Origin: Rutpela maculata
Lineage: Eukaryota; Arthropoda; Insecta; Coleoptera; Cerambycidae
Direction of reading: 5' to 3'
NCBI GenBank assembly: GCA_936432065.2
Contig: OW386286.2
Span: 17,295,179-17,359,178, forward strand
Length of the DNA stretch: 64,000 nt
Shown: positions 30,669-41,934 of the stretch, in pieces
Numbering within the stretch: position 1 is the first letter of the stretch
Layout of the letters: each line of letters starts with the position of its first letter
Made by a program: the position numbers and the translations under genes
The notes under the pieces: model-generated
Databases searched by the model: none
What the model saw: the letters and a program-made list of their open reading frames with translations, nothing else
What the model was told of the DNA's origin: nothing

Positions 30669-32160
30669 TCATGGTCAGGGCTCGGAAATTTTATCTCGGC
30701 GCCAGAGACGGCTGTCTTATAGACAGTACATATTTACACCTCTTTTGTAAATACCCTGTTTGTGGATCCGAAAATTATACCACCAGGGTAACACTAATTT
30801 ATTAACTTAGGTACAAATTACAACAAATAATTACTTTACTAATATTGCACTGTGTACTATAATTCACTACTTCAGTCCCTTTTATTCCTTCCCTCCAAAG
30901 ATGAGGGCTCCAGAATATTCTCGATTATTCTGTTACTTTCTATTGGGCTCTGTACAACTTCTAGGCTCTGACACCGCGCACCATCTCTGGGCCGATTGCT
31001 GAACTAACTAACTTAATTCTCTGTTGCTACATTGGAACTTAGAGGAAACTCACATAGATGTCTCTGGGGGTAGAACATGTAACAATATTATATTGCAAAC
31101 ACCTACTGAAACATTCAGAAAAACGACAAAATGGTGAAATATTCATCATTGCCAACTACAATATAATTTTGGTAATAAATTTAACTTAAAAAGGTAATGG
31201 TACTTCCAAAAATATGTAATACATATCTAGCAAATGAAAAAACAATTTTGAATCAATCACATACTTTCCTGTTCTCTTTAATATATGTGGCGTGTTTATT
31301 ATGTTTATTTTCATAATAATTAAATATGAAAACCCAGTAAGCTGCTGGCAACATAAAACATTTTTTTCCCAATAAAAAAAAACCATTTTTATATAATATT
31401 AAATCATACATAACAAACAAAATTAAGGATTAATAGCATACAACTGCCTACTTACTTACTTTTATCGGAAATCTACTACATTTTTAAAACGTGTTGACAA
31501 TTTAAAGATGTAGTTGATTCTTTTACAATTGATCATAGTTTCGCAATCTGTAGTACAAATCTAGCCATATGTATGTACATATAGTTGCCTTCAGGTTTAC
31601 TCCGCACTCAAAAAATGTCGTCGCCTTTGATCTTTACCACACCGTCAAAGACGCTGTCATTTTTTATATGCAGAATAAGTGGTCAACTATATCTACAAAC
31701 CTAGCGTGAAATTATATAGAGTCGATGGTACACAAAAATGTCTCGCGCTTCTCAGGCTGCAGTATACTTGTGGATTCTAAAGTTTAGGTAAAATTACATG
31801 TGTGCGTTACTTTAAGGTAGTAAAAAATACATATGTGTGTATATGTGTCTTCGTTCAATGTTACATCCTATTCGAGTGAGTGTTTATAATAAACTGACTA
31901 TATTAACTTTGGATATTATGGAATTCCCTAGAAAAAGTACAAGGTAAGATATATTGTGTCAAACTTGCATAAAAATCTTTCCGTGGTGATCTAGAGCCAA
32001 CCCTGATTATGATGTCACAAAAATAAGATTCCCGAGCTCTGATCATGATTCTATGAAATAGGAGATACGTTTGGTACGAAGATCAGCTTTTGATTTGCTG
32101 TGTGCATAGCGTCACTCTTTAGTCACTTTCAAATCAAGCCCACAACAGCTGTCGCCAATA
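30669..32160. other. No gene seen
   Basis: AT-rich non-coding sequence. Nothing recognised apart from short hairpins. Confidence 0.4.
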
Positions 32161-32164
32161 TTCT

Positions 32165-33595
32165 TGGCTAGAGATGTCGGTCTCGGATGTCTGGGGCCGG
32201 GCAGGACTATTGCCCTTTACCCCAGTACATCGCTGTAGACCGGGGACCGGCCTCGTGCAGGGCGGGCGAACTTACTTTACGTCGTCCCCACTCACAAATG
32301 TGAGCGGTGCAGACGATTTCGGTCCACCTCCCTGGGTCCTGGCTCGTTGGACCTTACTGGCTAAGGCCTCTTCTGGCGTTCTTCTTTCTTCGTCTTCTGT
32401 TCTTCGCCAGCTTGTTTGCCCCCCGGGGGGTAGTCATCGGTCTGTTGGGTGTTTTAGGTTTGTGGCGGGAGTGACTGCCGGTACACAAGATGCCAAGAGG
32501 CATCCTGTCATCCGGATCATCGGTAGGGTAAGGATGAGCTGTGTAGCTCGAGGAAGGGCAGACCTAACTGCTTTGGTAGCATTTTTGGTCTGCCCGGAGC
32601 TAGGGGGACTACAGGTACTGGACGGTTGTTTGTCCGGTACCCGCAGGGTCTTGGGTGGGTGGTTGGGTATCGTCATGTCTCTTCCGTGGGGGTGGATCGT
32701 CGGTTGGTGGTATGCTTCTCATACTCACCCGTTATCCAGGAGCTGCACCTTCGGCCGCTTGTGCCTCGGAGCATCTGCTGGGTCATAGTCAGTTGCCTCC
32801 CTGACTAGTGGGTTCCCATGCTCCTCGGCAAGGGCGTACATCTTTCTGGCTCTCTGCTTGATGATCTCAGTGACCGGGGTGTATTCCAGGTCCCTGTAGA
32901 TGTCCTCGTTGCGGATGAACCAGGGTGCATCGACTGCCGTTCTGAGGGCGACGTTCTCCACTCTCTGGATCTGATGGAGGTAGCTCTTTGCTTGGTAGCC
33001 CCAAGCTACCGAAGCGTACGTCAGCTGAGGCCGGATGAGGGACCTGATAAGCGTGAGCTTGTTCCTCAGGTTGAGTCTGCTCTGTCTACCCGTCATCGGG
33101 TAGATTAGGGCTCTCGTCCTCCTGGCCTTCTTGACGATGGCCTCCGTGTTCAGTCTCTATGTTAGGCCTTTGTCCATGACCACGCCAAGGTAGTTGGCGG
33201 AGTCGTGCCATTGGATGTCCTCACCAAACATGGAAACGTGACCTGTGGGGTTTTGTTTTCTTACCTTCTTGAAGAGTACCGCCTTGCTCTTCTCGGCGTT
33301 GACGGCTACCTTCCATCTGTTGCACCAGTCCTCTAGGAGGGTGGCCGCCTCCTGGAGGTTTCTGGTGGCTAGCCTGGCACTCCAGGATCTGGCAGTCAGG
33401 GCTGTGTCATCGGCGTAGAGGGCCATGGAGGTCCTCTCCGTCCGGGGTAGATCGGATGTGAAGATGGAGAACAAGTGGGGGGACAGCACTGAGCCTTGGG
33501 GGACTCCTGCCTCCATTGTTCTGTACGTGGACACCTTGTCCACGATCTTCACCCTCATCTGTCTCCTGTGGAGACAACAGCTGTGTGTCCAATGT
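32165..33595 (-). pseudogene. GC-rich Jockey-type LINE, 5'-truncated, one premature stop
   Basis: The minus-strand frame from 33558 to 32725 encodes RT motifs AGVPQGSVLSPHLFSIFTSD and LYADDTALTA, then ANYLGVVMDKGLT. A TAG follows at 33154-33156, and the same frame continues RLNTEAIVKKARRTR, RSRLNLRNKLTLIRSLIRPQ and LTYASVAWGYQAKS to the natural stop. The rest, to about 32165, is its 3' UTR. The RT Asp pair is intact, and apart from the single stop the frame is open, so this is one of the youngest LINE remnants here. Its GC content contrasts sharply with the surrounding AT-rich DNA. Truncated before the RT start; no endonuclease. Confidence 0.88.
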
Positions 33596-33599
33596 CTAC

Positions 33600-33997
33600 C
33601 TAAAAATACATTGAAAACAATAAGACCTAGAAAGCTGAAATTTGCATGCAGCTACTTTTTAATATAGAATTCAAAGACTGCGTTTGTCACCATTTTTTCA
33701 TTTTGCAATAAGGTCTCTGTGGGTTTAAGTGTTGGTGAAAACTCCTCGAAAATAATTGATGCAAGCACGTATGATCTTTTGCACCGTTTAGTTTTCAACA
33801 GGTTATAAGCTATTAGTATATTAGTTGCTTTTTATTTTGTTTTATTTAATATCAAATTCTAATTCGTTTGATTAAACACGATAAATACTAGTAGTAAATA
33901 ATATACTACTATAATTAATTTTATTATGAAACAGTGCATTTATCTAAATCAGGAAAATAGACCAACAGTCCACAATGAAAAATATTTAGTTAATATT
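33600..33997. other. No gene seen
   Basis: AT-rich sequence before the heptanucleotide array. Confidence 0.4.
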
Positions 33998-34242
33998 TTA
34001 TATATTATATATTATATATTATATATTATATATTATATATTATATATTATATATTATATATTATATATTATATATTATATATTATATATTATATATTATA
34101 TATTATATATTATATATTATATATTATATATTATATATTATATATTATATATTATATATTATATATTATATATTATATATTATATATTATATATTATATA
34201 TTATATATTATATATTATATATTATATATTATATATTATATA
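33998..34242. repeat. Heptanucleotide microsatellite (ATTATAT)n, ~35 copies
   Basis: About 245 bp of uninterrupted 7-bp units. As the unit length is not a multiple of three, every frame cycles every 21 bases, and one strand is open throughout (YILYIIY repeats), which is not a gene. The array directly abuts the 120-bp repeat at 34241-34363, on the side that would be its 3' end on the minus strand. It may be an expanded tail. Confidence 0.95.
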
Positions 34243-34363
34243 CCGTGTGTGTAGTCGCGGGCTAGGCATGGGGAGTAAGAATTACAACATCGCGTGTGCC
34301 AGCTGGCTGAAATGAAATAACAGAGCTGGGATGCTCTACCAACGGACGAATTTACGGTTGCCA
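34241..34363 (-). repeat. 120-bp dispersed repeat, reverse copy
   Basis: Near reverse complement of 30549-30668. See there and the adjoining microsatellite. Confidence 0.6.
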
Positions 34364-35033
34364 GATTCTTTAATGTCTCTGTTAAGAAAATACATTTGGC
34401 ATCTGCAAAATAGCGTTTTCGCAGTATAACTTAATTTAATAGCATGGGACATATCAGTGTGCCCTCTCATGTAATGATGTAATTATTACAAATATTTAAT
34501 GACTATTGATTTGCTCAGAAATTTCATTCATTTTTTGACCCTGCAAAATATGAATTCGATTTCATTATACAACACTCTAATGTCCTATGCATCGGGCTTC
34601 ACAGTTTATATGACGTTATCCTATAAACAGATATGCGTTTCCCACTCCCCCCCGCACTATATCTCGAAAACGGTTTATCATATGAAAAAAATGCATCTAA
34701 CCAAACTTGTGGAGAATTTTATATTCTACAAGTTTTGTAATAAACTCTGACATAATGACGCATAGGAAGCGAGATATTTGCAAAAAAAACAATTTTTCTG
34801 ACATTTGACCTTTGATATCTTGACTAACGGGCACGAGATCTTATGAAACTTTTCAGCCCGTCTTTAGAATGTCAAAACGAAGGCCTATGCAAATTTTCAG
34901 CTTTCCAACTTTCATTCCGAGGTTTAGCCTTTATTTCGCCTTATTTGACTGCATTGTCAATGAAGTTATGCAGATATTTGTGTTGAAATTGGGGACCCCA
35001 ATCCTCATTTGAATCGTATGTTAGTTAATCAGG
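34364..35033. other. No gene seen
   Basis: AT-rich. No recognised element. Confidence 0.35.
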
Positions 35034-35166
35034 CCTATGATGGAACGTTTACGTTATTTAACATGTACCTGTTATGTTGAGTGCTGACCAAAAAATATAC
35101 GAGAGAGAGAGAGAGAAAGATGACCGTAACATATGCGTTACGACTAACGTAAACATTCCATCATAG
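35034..35166. mobile_element. 133-bp MITE with 22-bp TIRs
   Basis: Ends CTATGATGGAACGTTTACGT and the inverse of CTATGATGGAATGTTTACGT (21 of 22 paired bases). A (GA)n run at 35101-35115 lies inside. No certain target duplication and no coding capacity. Confidence 0.65.
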
Positions 35167-36430
35167 AGCTGATTGTTTAATTTGCTCATCATAGTATATG
35201 CAACCAGCATTGCTTTATCACAAGCATAGTTGCATACCTAGTGATAAGGAAGAAAATAAAATATTCTCTATTCTGTCTGTTGACAGTGTTGACCTACATT
35301 TTTTTAGCAAATTGTATGTAAACACTCATTTTATTACCATAGATAAGAAATCATATACATATGTGATATAGATAGGCAACTCTCACTATAAACGCCGTGA
35401 AATGCTGTGTAGCACTAAGTGGTTATTGGCGGTACTTTTAATATATCCATTTTATTTTTGTTTTAAATTACTTGAGCATATGTCGCAGCCAGATAGCAAA
35501 ATTAGTCATTTCATAAAAAGACCAGTCTTTTTATAAAATGAGTTATTTTGTGGCGTAATAAAAAACTCAAATACATAAATAACAATTGTTATTAATATTA
35601 AATACTTAATACAGAATTTACTGCAGGTATTACAAATGAAAATTGACTAAAGAATGTTGATAGATATTCCACTAGAGCAATGGTAACAAATTTTGAAGAA
35701 AAAACGAGAATAAAGTGTTCGAAAGGGTCAAAATTCCGGAAAGAATTTACATTTTTTGATTTGTTTTCGGGGCACCATGGAGATGTGTTAGGGGTGACAA
35801 ACCCATATGTATATACAACAAATTCTTCGTTGGAGAGTCCTCTCCAAGTCCTATAAGTTTAATGCAAGACAATTATGCAAAAAATCCCAAAAAATGATTT
35901 TTCCTCATGCAATTTAAATGGGAAACTTCAGGTCTCCATAGGCACCAATTGAAATCAAAATTTTGAAAAACAAAAAATTACTAACTTACTTTTTTCGGAT
36001 TTGGAAACAAATTGGAGGGATCGAGACTCTATAAAAAATTAAGTCATTTTTGTACCACCCTAGTGTTCACTGATAGACTTAACTATAATACTTTGTAAAA
36101 ATTTTTATTTTCAGTATTTTGAAAAAAAGTCATTCTTCAGAATTTCTTTTGCTTGTTGTATATTCACGTTGAGAAATTTCAATTTTGTTGTACAAGGTGC
36201 GCAAAAAGCATAAAAATGCAGATTTTCAAAGTTTGAAATGTTTAAATCAAACTTTTTGAAGCATTCAAATTAAAGAGAGTTTAGTTATGTGTGCAGTCAT
36301 TTCAACAAGTCATTTCGAAACCAGAAATTGATCGTTTATTCTTTTGTAAGTATATGATCTCCATATCATTTCTTATGCACAGATTTCTATAGCTGTGATT
36401 TCTGCTTGAAACACTGTTGCGATACTATTT
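35167..36430. other. No gene; one short perfect-looking hairpin
   Basis: A 36-bp palindrome at 35506-35541 (tcatttcataaaaaga, a 4-base loop, tctttttataaaatga) is the only structure noted. Confidence 0.4.
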
Positions 36431-36435
36431 CAGTA

Positions 36436-36775
36436 TACCCCTAATAACACAACATTGTCCTATGGATATCCGAAGGATGTACTCGACGGACCTACAGGAC
36501 ATCCTATGGACGTTTGTTTTTGGTTCAAAGTACATCCGACGGACAACCAAGGGACGTCCAAATGTCACAACTTTGAACAATATTTATATATCCTTGAGGA
36601 TACGGATGTCTATAAAATACGATATATGGACATCCTACTTTATTTATGTAGATATAGGGCGCTTTTCGAAAAAGTACAACTTCGAAGTGTAAGTACTTGA
36701 TAAAAATGAAGTAATGCATAAACATTGTCCTATGGATATCCGAAGGACATCCTCAGCGGAGATTGAGATATATTG
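36436..36775. mobile_element. GGAC-motif repeat element
   Basis: Begins CCCTAATAACACAACATTGTCC and is dense in ggac/gtcc words ('cgacggacctacaggacatc', 'acgtttgt', 'agggacgtcc'). The opening 'attgtcctatggatatccga' recurs 270 bp later at 36723, a direct repeat. A relative of 22679 and 39106. Confidence 0.5.
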
Positions 36776-36799
36776 TTTACCATAACTCCAATTTATTCT

Positions 36800-36960
36800 C
36801 ACAAATGCAAATTATAATTTTTATTGAATTATTAAATTCATTTTATTTTACTTACTTACCTTTTTACGAATTGCTGTCGGTAGGGATCGAACCTGCATGA
36901 CTGCGTTATCTCTATACCAGTTCTACTCACTATAAACGCCATGGGTTATCATTTGTCCAT
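36800..36960 (-). mobile_element. Possible tRNA-derived SINE
   Basis: Minus strand: GGTTCGATCCC (B box, near 36884-36894) preceded, about 23 bases upstream, by TGAGTAGAACTGG, close to the A-box consensus. The spacing is right for a tRNA-like promoter. The cloverleaf is not complete, so a tRNA gene is unlikely. An AT-rich tail with ttacttacct repeats follows. Confidence 0.45.
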
Positions 36961-37039
36961 TATTTTGGATGCTGAAAGTAGTAGAGTATAATGTGCGGGA
37001 AATGTATTTAATGAGATTTTCAGTAATAATAAGTCTTTA

Positions 37040-37790
37040 TTATGTGAAATTCGATTAAAAAGTGTGTAAGTTGTGATTTGCATAATACCTAAATAATATT
37101 CTCTAATCATGATAGAAGCAAATAAATAAAAATAATAAATGGTAAAAAATAAATCAAGAATAGGCTTGTAAATAATGAATGAATGTTTCTATACTCTACT
37201 GATGAGAACTAACGAGTTCGAAAAAACTTGTACAACTTTTCTAGAGTTGAAATAGAATGTAAGGTTCAATAATTCTTGTGAATGACTGAATTTCAATATA
37301 TTTTTTTTGCCTTAAAATGCCAGGAATCCTATCATGTAATCCAATACTTCATCAGTATTAGCTAGAAGAGTAGTTGTTTGATTGGTTTTCCAATAATGAG
37401 TGTTTTAAAGTTTTTCCTAAGTAGTATATTAGCGTGACCCGATTAAGGTGCCAATATACAGAAAGTAGATAATTTCATATTAAATAAAAAAGGTGTGAAT
37501 GACTAACTGTAAATGAATGATTTAAGTAATTTCAATATATTTTTTTCTTTAAAATGCTAAGAATCCTATCATGTAATTCAATACTTCGTCAGTATTAGCT
37601 AGAAGAGTAGTTGTTTTGATTGGTTCTCCAATAATGAGTGTTTTAAAGTATTTACCTAACTAGTATATTAGCGTGCCCAGATTAGGGAAACAGTATACAG
37701 AAAGTAGGTATTTTCATAATAAATAAAAAAGCGTGTAAGTTGTGATTTGCATAATACCTAAATAATATTCTCTAATTATTAATTAAGTGG
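37040..37790 (+). repeat. Tandem ~240-bp repeat, related reverse copy at 41612
   Basis: Two units start near 37289 and 37529 ('aatttcaatatattttttt', 'cctatcatgtaatccaatac', 'attagctagaagagtagttg'). The flanking block 'gtgtaagttgtgatttgcat' with 'aatacctaaataatattc' appears both before (37060) and after (37735) the pair, as if the tandem were one element bounded by direct repeats. Confidence 0.65.
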
Positions 37791-38150
37791 CGGTCCATTA
37801 AAAAAAAAATTTTTCCTCAGATCTCAAAATTGAAGAGGGGGGGGGATCCGAAATTTTTTTCTCATCTCAAGTTTGATGGGGGGGGGGGGAGGAGTATTTA
37901 TTTTAAGAATTAAAGTTTTATGATTGAGGTACTTATACAAACCTGGGGAACGTATTGGAGAAAAACGGTAAAGGAATAATATCGTCATTTACATCATAAA
38001 TAGAATATTTACATCATAAATAGAATATTTACATCAGCGAATATTAAATAGACGTCCTGCTGCTGTAGGGTCCTAAAATGTGTGTACTTGCTGTACATAA
38101 ATTGATCATCCAGAGGAAGTCTGTTGCGGCGCATATGTTGGACATTCTGT
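37791..38150. other. Low-complexity and G-rich sequence
   Basis: Contains two G runs (37840 and 37878) and a short direct repeat 'atttacatcataaatagaat' near 37990-38020. No coding signal. Confidence 0.5.
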
Positions 38151-39061
38151 CAGGCCTGTACCCAGGAAGTGCTTTAAGGGGGGCAAACAATTTTTCAGAG
38201 GGGGCCCGTGGGCCAAAAAAATGTTATCGTTTTTTTCCACTTACCTCGTAAAATATATATTACGCCTTCAAAATATAAAACAATTGCAAGAACGTTGAAA
38301 TCAAAAGAATAGCAAAATTTTTTGTCTAAAGTGTGATATTTCCTATAGTTTCCGAGATCAATTTTATTTTTTAACAGAAAATGGAACTAAGCCTAGATTT
38401 TTATTTAAAATTCGTATAAAAAAATAAAATGGATAGTGATAATAAAGAGCAGACATTGCTTTCCTAAATTTGACTACATAATATGGAAGATTTCGAAACA
38501 TGAGGAACAAAAAGTAAGGAGTAAAAGGGTAAAAGGATCATATTAAGGGTGTATCATTTCTATTTAATACCATAAAATATGTGCCGTTTATTGAATTAAA
38601 ATATAATTTTAATTCCAAAAACAACTTTAATATTATTATTTAATGTGCAGGGAGTTCCTATGTATAATGTATATTAAATAAAGGTTTAACACGTTCACTG
38701 CTGATGGGATTTTGTTAAGTATCGCTAGGTGCTGACTAGGTTCTTGACAATAGAATATACATAGGATCAGATCGCCATATGGCGACACCAGCATTGCGCA
38801 ATATACTACTGCGTCGCCATATGGCGACATCAGCAGTGAACGTGTTAAGCAATATTTAGAGGCTCATTGTAACAATTAAATTGTAAAAGTTTGTTACTAG
38901 TTGGTAATAAACCGAACAATAAACGAAAAAACCCTAGTTTGCATTAAATTTTATTCGTAGTTGGTCACTTCCTCATTATTTTCTGCGGTCGCCGTAGGAT
39001 GGAGAAAAATTATGTCAGGACGGGCACTGCCCATCCTGGCCCACCCCTAGCTACAGGCCTG
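38151..39061. mobile_element. hAT-like element (CAGGCCTGTA family) with nested MITE
   Basis: Starts CAGGCCTGTACCCAGGAAG and ends CTAGCTACAGGCCTG. Flanks cattctgt (38143-38150) and cgttctgt (39062-39069) match at 7 of 8. It is the longer relative of 48312-48633, sharing subterminal 'aagtgctttaaggggggc' on the left and 'gcccatcctgg' on the right. A piggyBac-like MITE interrupts it. No transposase frame is seen. Confidence 0.75.
38686..38848. mobile_element. 163-bp TTAA-flanked MITE
   Basis: TTAA at each end with 16-bp inverted termini CACGTTCACTGCTGAT / ATCAGCAGTGAACGTG, perfect. Two copies of the palindrome 'tcgccatatggcga' lie inside. TTAA suggests a piggyBac-like mechanism. Nested inside the hAT-like element, so younger than it. 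Confidence 0.8.
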
Positions 39062-39105
39062 CGTTCTGTGTGGTATTTGCTAGTATGTATACATATCTTG
39101 GAAAT

Positions 39106-39355
39106 GTGTTGGAGAGAAAGCGGTATGGAGATATTATCAACGGACACGAAATGAACGCCCATCTCCTGTCCCTATATGGACATAAAATCATACTTTCCAT
39201 ACATAAAATGGACATTCAGAGGACGTCCATTCCGTACAATTTCAAAGTAAATCTGATGGTAGACGTTGAGTGGACGTGCAATTTATGTCCATGGACATCA
39301 GTATATTAAATGGACATAAAACGGACGTCCGGCGAATTTCGTGTGCTGTTAGGAT
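39106..39355. mobile_element. GGAC-motif repeat element, right end preserved
   Basis: Dense in ggac/gtcc words ('gacattcagaggacgtccat', 'tgtccatggacatc', 'acggacgtccggcg'). It ends 'cgtgtgctgttagg', the inverse of the CCYARYARCAC start seen at 22679 and 36436, which gives this family an inverted terminal motif. Confidence 0.5.
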
Positions 39356-40235
39356 TGTGGCTTGTGGTGATTCTATCTGACTGCATGTTTAATAGTTGAT
39401 TCTTTTCTATTTATTGAAATATCTTATTGAGGCATCCTATTCTTGGAATGGTCCCGTGACCGTTTGTTTTCAGCCTATATACTGCTAACAGTGCCTCTTT
39501 CTCCACAACTAAATGTAGTGCTTCCATGATTGTGGTAGGTGTTAGTGACATTGCTCCTGTTATCCCTAGACAACCCAACTAATTAATTTATAATTATAAG
39601 AACATCCATCATATAAAAACAAAAGCTTTATAATTAAGATCTTAGATCGTTCTCTTAGCATCTGTGCAACCACTATATAACCAGAATAGGCACAGGTTTA
39701 TAAAACCTTTTTATCATTAGAGGCCCCAAAAGCAATAATTATACAACTCTACAACTATTTAGTAACATTCTTACAGCATGTATAAAATATCTTAAGAAAC
39801 TCTTAAAGAACTATTTTATAAAGGTTCCCAAATTAGAAATTTTGTTGCAGTTTTCATTGTCGATGCAATATTACTGCTGTATAACTGTTCTTGGTTGAAT
39901 GGCGCTTTCTAAATTTTTCAAATTAAGGGACTGATCAAGATTTATAGAAAAAATTTTTCTTCAAAATATTGACTCCTAATTACTAAAAATATTCAAACAA
40001 ATTTAATCAAAATTGAACACGTAATGATCAGTGGCGCAATACTCTTAAAGTATACCTATCTTTCTGGTGAGGTTCTCATAATTGCTAAAAATATTCAAAC
40101 GAGTCTAATTTGGATTAGACCAGAAATAATCAATGGGGCTCTGTCGGTGTGTAGTGTGCAAACTGAATCCTTAATGCACCTCAATGTAGGTATGCGTGAT
40201 ACAGGTTTCTCTCAGGAAAATGGTCTCCAAGAAAA
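39356..40235. other. No gene; TATAA-rich repeat-like sequence
   Basis: Short words such as 'ctatataacc', 'tttataaaacc' and 'tataaaggtt' recur here and again at 41935-42910, partly in the opposite orientation. This suggests a decayed element split by the LINE pieces between them. Confidence 0.35.
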
Positions 40236-40239
40236 TACA

Positions 40240-40325
40240 CACAGAAAAGAGCAATCTTGATACCTAGAGCAGCGGAAACTCAACTCAATAAATAGATCAT
40301 ATCGTGGTAGGCAGGGAGATGACTT
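40240..40325 (+). pseudogene. Short LINE endonuclease fragment
   Basis: Resembles 40705-40775: 'gatacctagagcagcggaaa' ... 'atagatcatat' parallels 'acacctagagtaatggaagc' ... 'atagaccatat', the end of an APE-type endonuclease (S-NG---QIDHI). Too short to place further. Confidence 0.4.
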
Positions 40326-40588
40326 ATAGTGTTCTGTCGCCATGGATACCCATAAAAGCTTGTAAAATTTAAATACAAAGTGACAACGTATAGAAGTTAT
40401 ATTTAAGTTTGTATAAGTGAATGTGTTTGTAAAATAATTTATACCTCGGAATATTGTCAGCTTGATAAGAAATATTAATTAGTTAGTGTTTAATTAGGTA
40501 CACAAACCAAAACTTTCCACAGTGCTTCCCTCTAACGCAGTAAATCATAGTTTATATACATATATACATAGCGCAGTGAAATCGTATA

Positions 40589-40996
40589 CCTGGTGATTTC
40601 AATGCACATATACTCCACATATGGCCTAAGGAAAATGGAAACGCGCTGAAAAACCTAGCACACATATTTGACTTAACAATAATAAATACATGGAGCAAAA
40701 GTCAAACACACATTGACACCTAGAGTAATGGAAGCTCAATCACACAAATAGACCATATCCTGGTAAACAAAGAGATAAGGGAAAGGATCAAGAAGGTTAA
40801 AGCAAAAAGGACAGCAGAAAACCTACTGAAGAAAACGCTAACACTGAACAGCAGCAAACTAAAAATAGGGAGACCATGTTACAGGTGGAAAACAACAATC
40901 GAGAGAATCATAAACAAACTGGGAAAGAAAAGTGAAAAAGAAATGCGTCATATGGCTCTCGCTGCTGGCAACAAGCATGACCCAAACCCAACCTAG
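40589..40996 (+). pseudogene. LINE with deleted RT: endonuclease end joined to C-terminus
   Basis: One frame reads PGDFNAHILHIWPKENGNAL, LAHIFDLTIINTWSKSQTHI, a stop at TAG (HIDT*SNGSS, a likely TGG-to-TAG change), then ITQIDHILVNKEIRERIKKV, the end of an APE-type endonuclease (GDFNAH and IDHILV). It passes directly into KIGRPCYRWKTTIERIINKL and ends EMRHMALAAGNKHDPNPT with TAG at 40994-40996. The whole reverse transcriptase is missing although the frame is kept, so this is an internally deleted copy. The following 3' UTR matches 17690-18475. Confidence 0.75.
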
Positions 40997-41390
40997 CATC
41001 GGAAATCGAGGAATCAGAAAACTCAGAAAAGAAGATTCGAAGAAGCAGAAACACAAAAAGAGAAGCATAAATAATAATATACACTCCATATCAAGACACA
41101 ACACATATTTCACACGAGGATTCAGAAGAGGCAGATACCCAGAACCAAAAACACAAAAAAGGGAGCTTAAGCGCTCCCTCGTGACACAATGCGGTAATGC
41201 ATCTCACAAATACCTACACCTCCCATCCCATATTCCTTTACCATGCGCCATATGGCACTCGCTGCTGGCAACAAGCATGACCTTTGTCCAACCCAGCGTG
41301 GACGTAGCAGGCCCAGCTGTATAACTGTGGGAGTGGCAGCAATGCCTACCGCACGCTGGTAAATCAAATCAAATCAATCAAAATATTGAC
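40997..41390 (+). mobile_element. 3' untranslated region of the deleted LINE
   Basis: Nearly identical in order to 18160-18475, ending 'ggtaaatcaaatcaaatcaa' as a short (AATCA)n tail. It includes 'aagggagcttaagcgctccct', a perfect hairpin. Confidence 0.75.
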
Positions 41391-41611
41391 TCCTATACAA
41401 GTAAAACTGTTGTTTCAAGATCAATGCCATATCTAAAACCTTACGTCTTTAAAAAATATGGCGTCTGAAATAATACAATTTCATATCCAATTAAACAGCT
41501 TTTACAACACCATTTGTTTTTTAACAGGTGTTACGAAGTTCTTTTAGATGCAAAGTGTCATAAAGACCAATTCGGTTTAAGCGACGGTAATTATACATAT
41601 TCCAATTTTTT

Positions 41612-41930
41612 AGAGAATATTATTTAGGTATTATGCAAATCACAACTTACACACTTTTTTATTTATTATGAAAATACCTACTTTCTGTATATTGTTGCCC
41701 TAATCTGGGCACGCTAATATACTAGTCAGGTAAATACTTTAAAACACTCATTATTGGAGAACCAATCAAAACAACTACTCTTCTAGCTAATACTGACGAA
41801 GTATTGAATTACATGATAGGATTCTTAGCATTTTAAAGAAAAAAATATTAGAAATACTTAAATCATTTATTTACATTTAGTCATTCACACTTTTTTTATT
41901 TCATATGAAATTATCTACTTTCTGTATTTT
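41612..41930 (-). repeat. Reverse copy of the 37.0-37.8 kb repeat
   Basis: Near reverse complement of 37540-37780, including 'agagaatattatttaggtat' and 'gatttaagt'-side sequences. With the tandem pair it forms an inverted repeat 4 kb apart bracketing several other insertions. Confidence 0.65.
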
Positions 41931-41934
41931 TTGT

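Noticed and set aside
32174..32788. 204-codon + strand open frame in GC-rich DNA
   Set aside because: It lies over the 3' UTR and end of the minus-strand Jockey-type LINE. High GC lowers stop frequency, and no domain is visible.
33926..34315. Open frame of 129 codons with YILYIIY repeats
   Set aside because: It is the translation of the heptanucleotide microsatellite and has no protein character.
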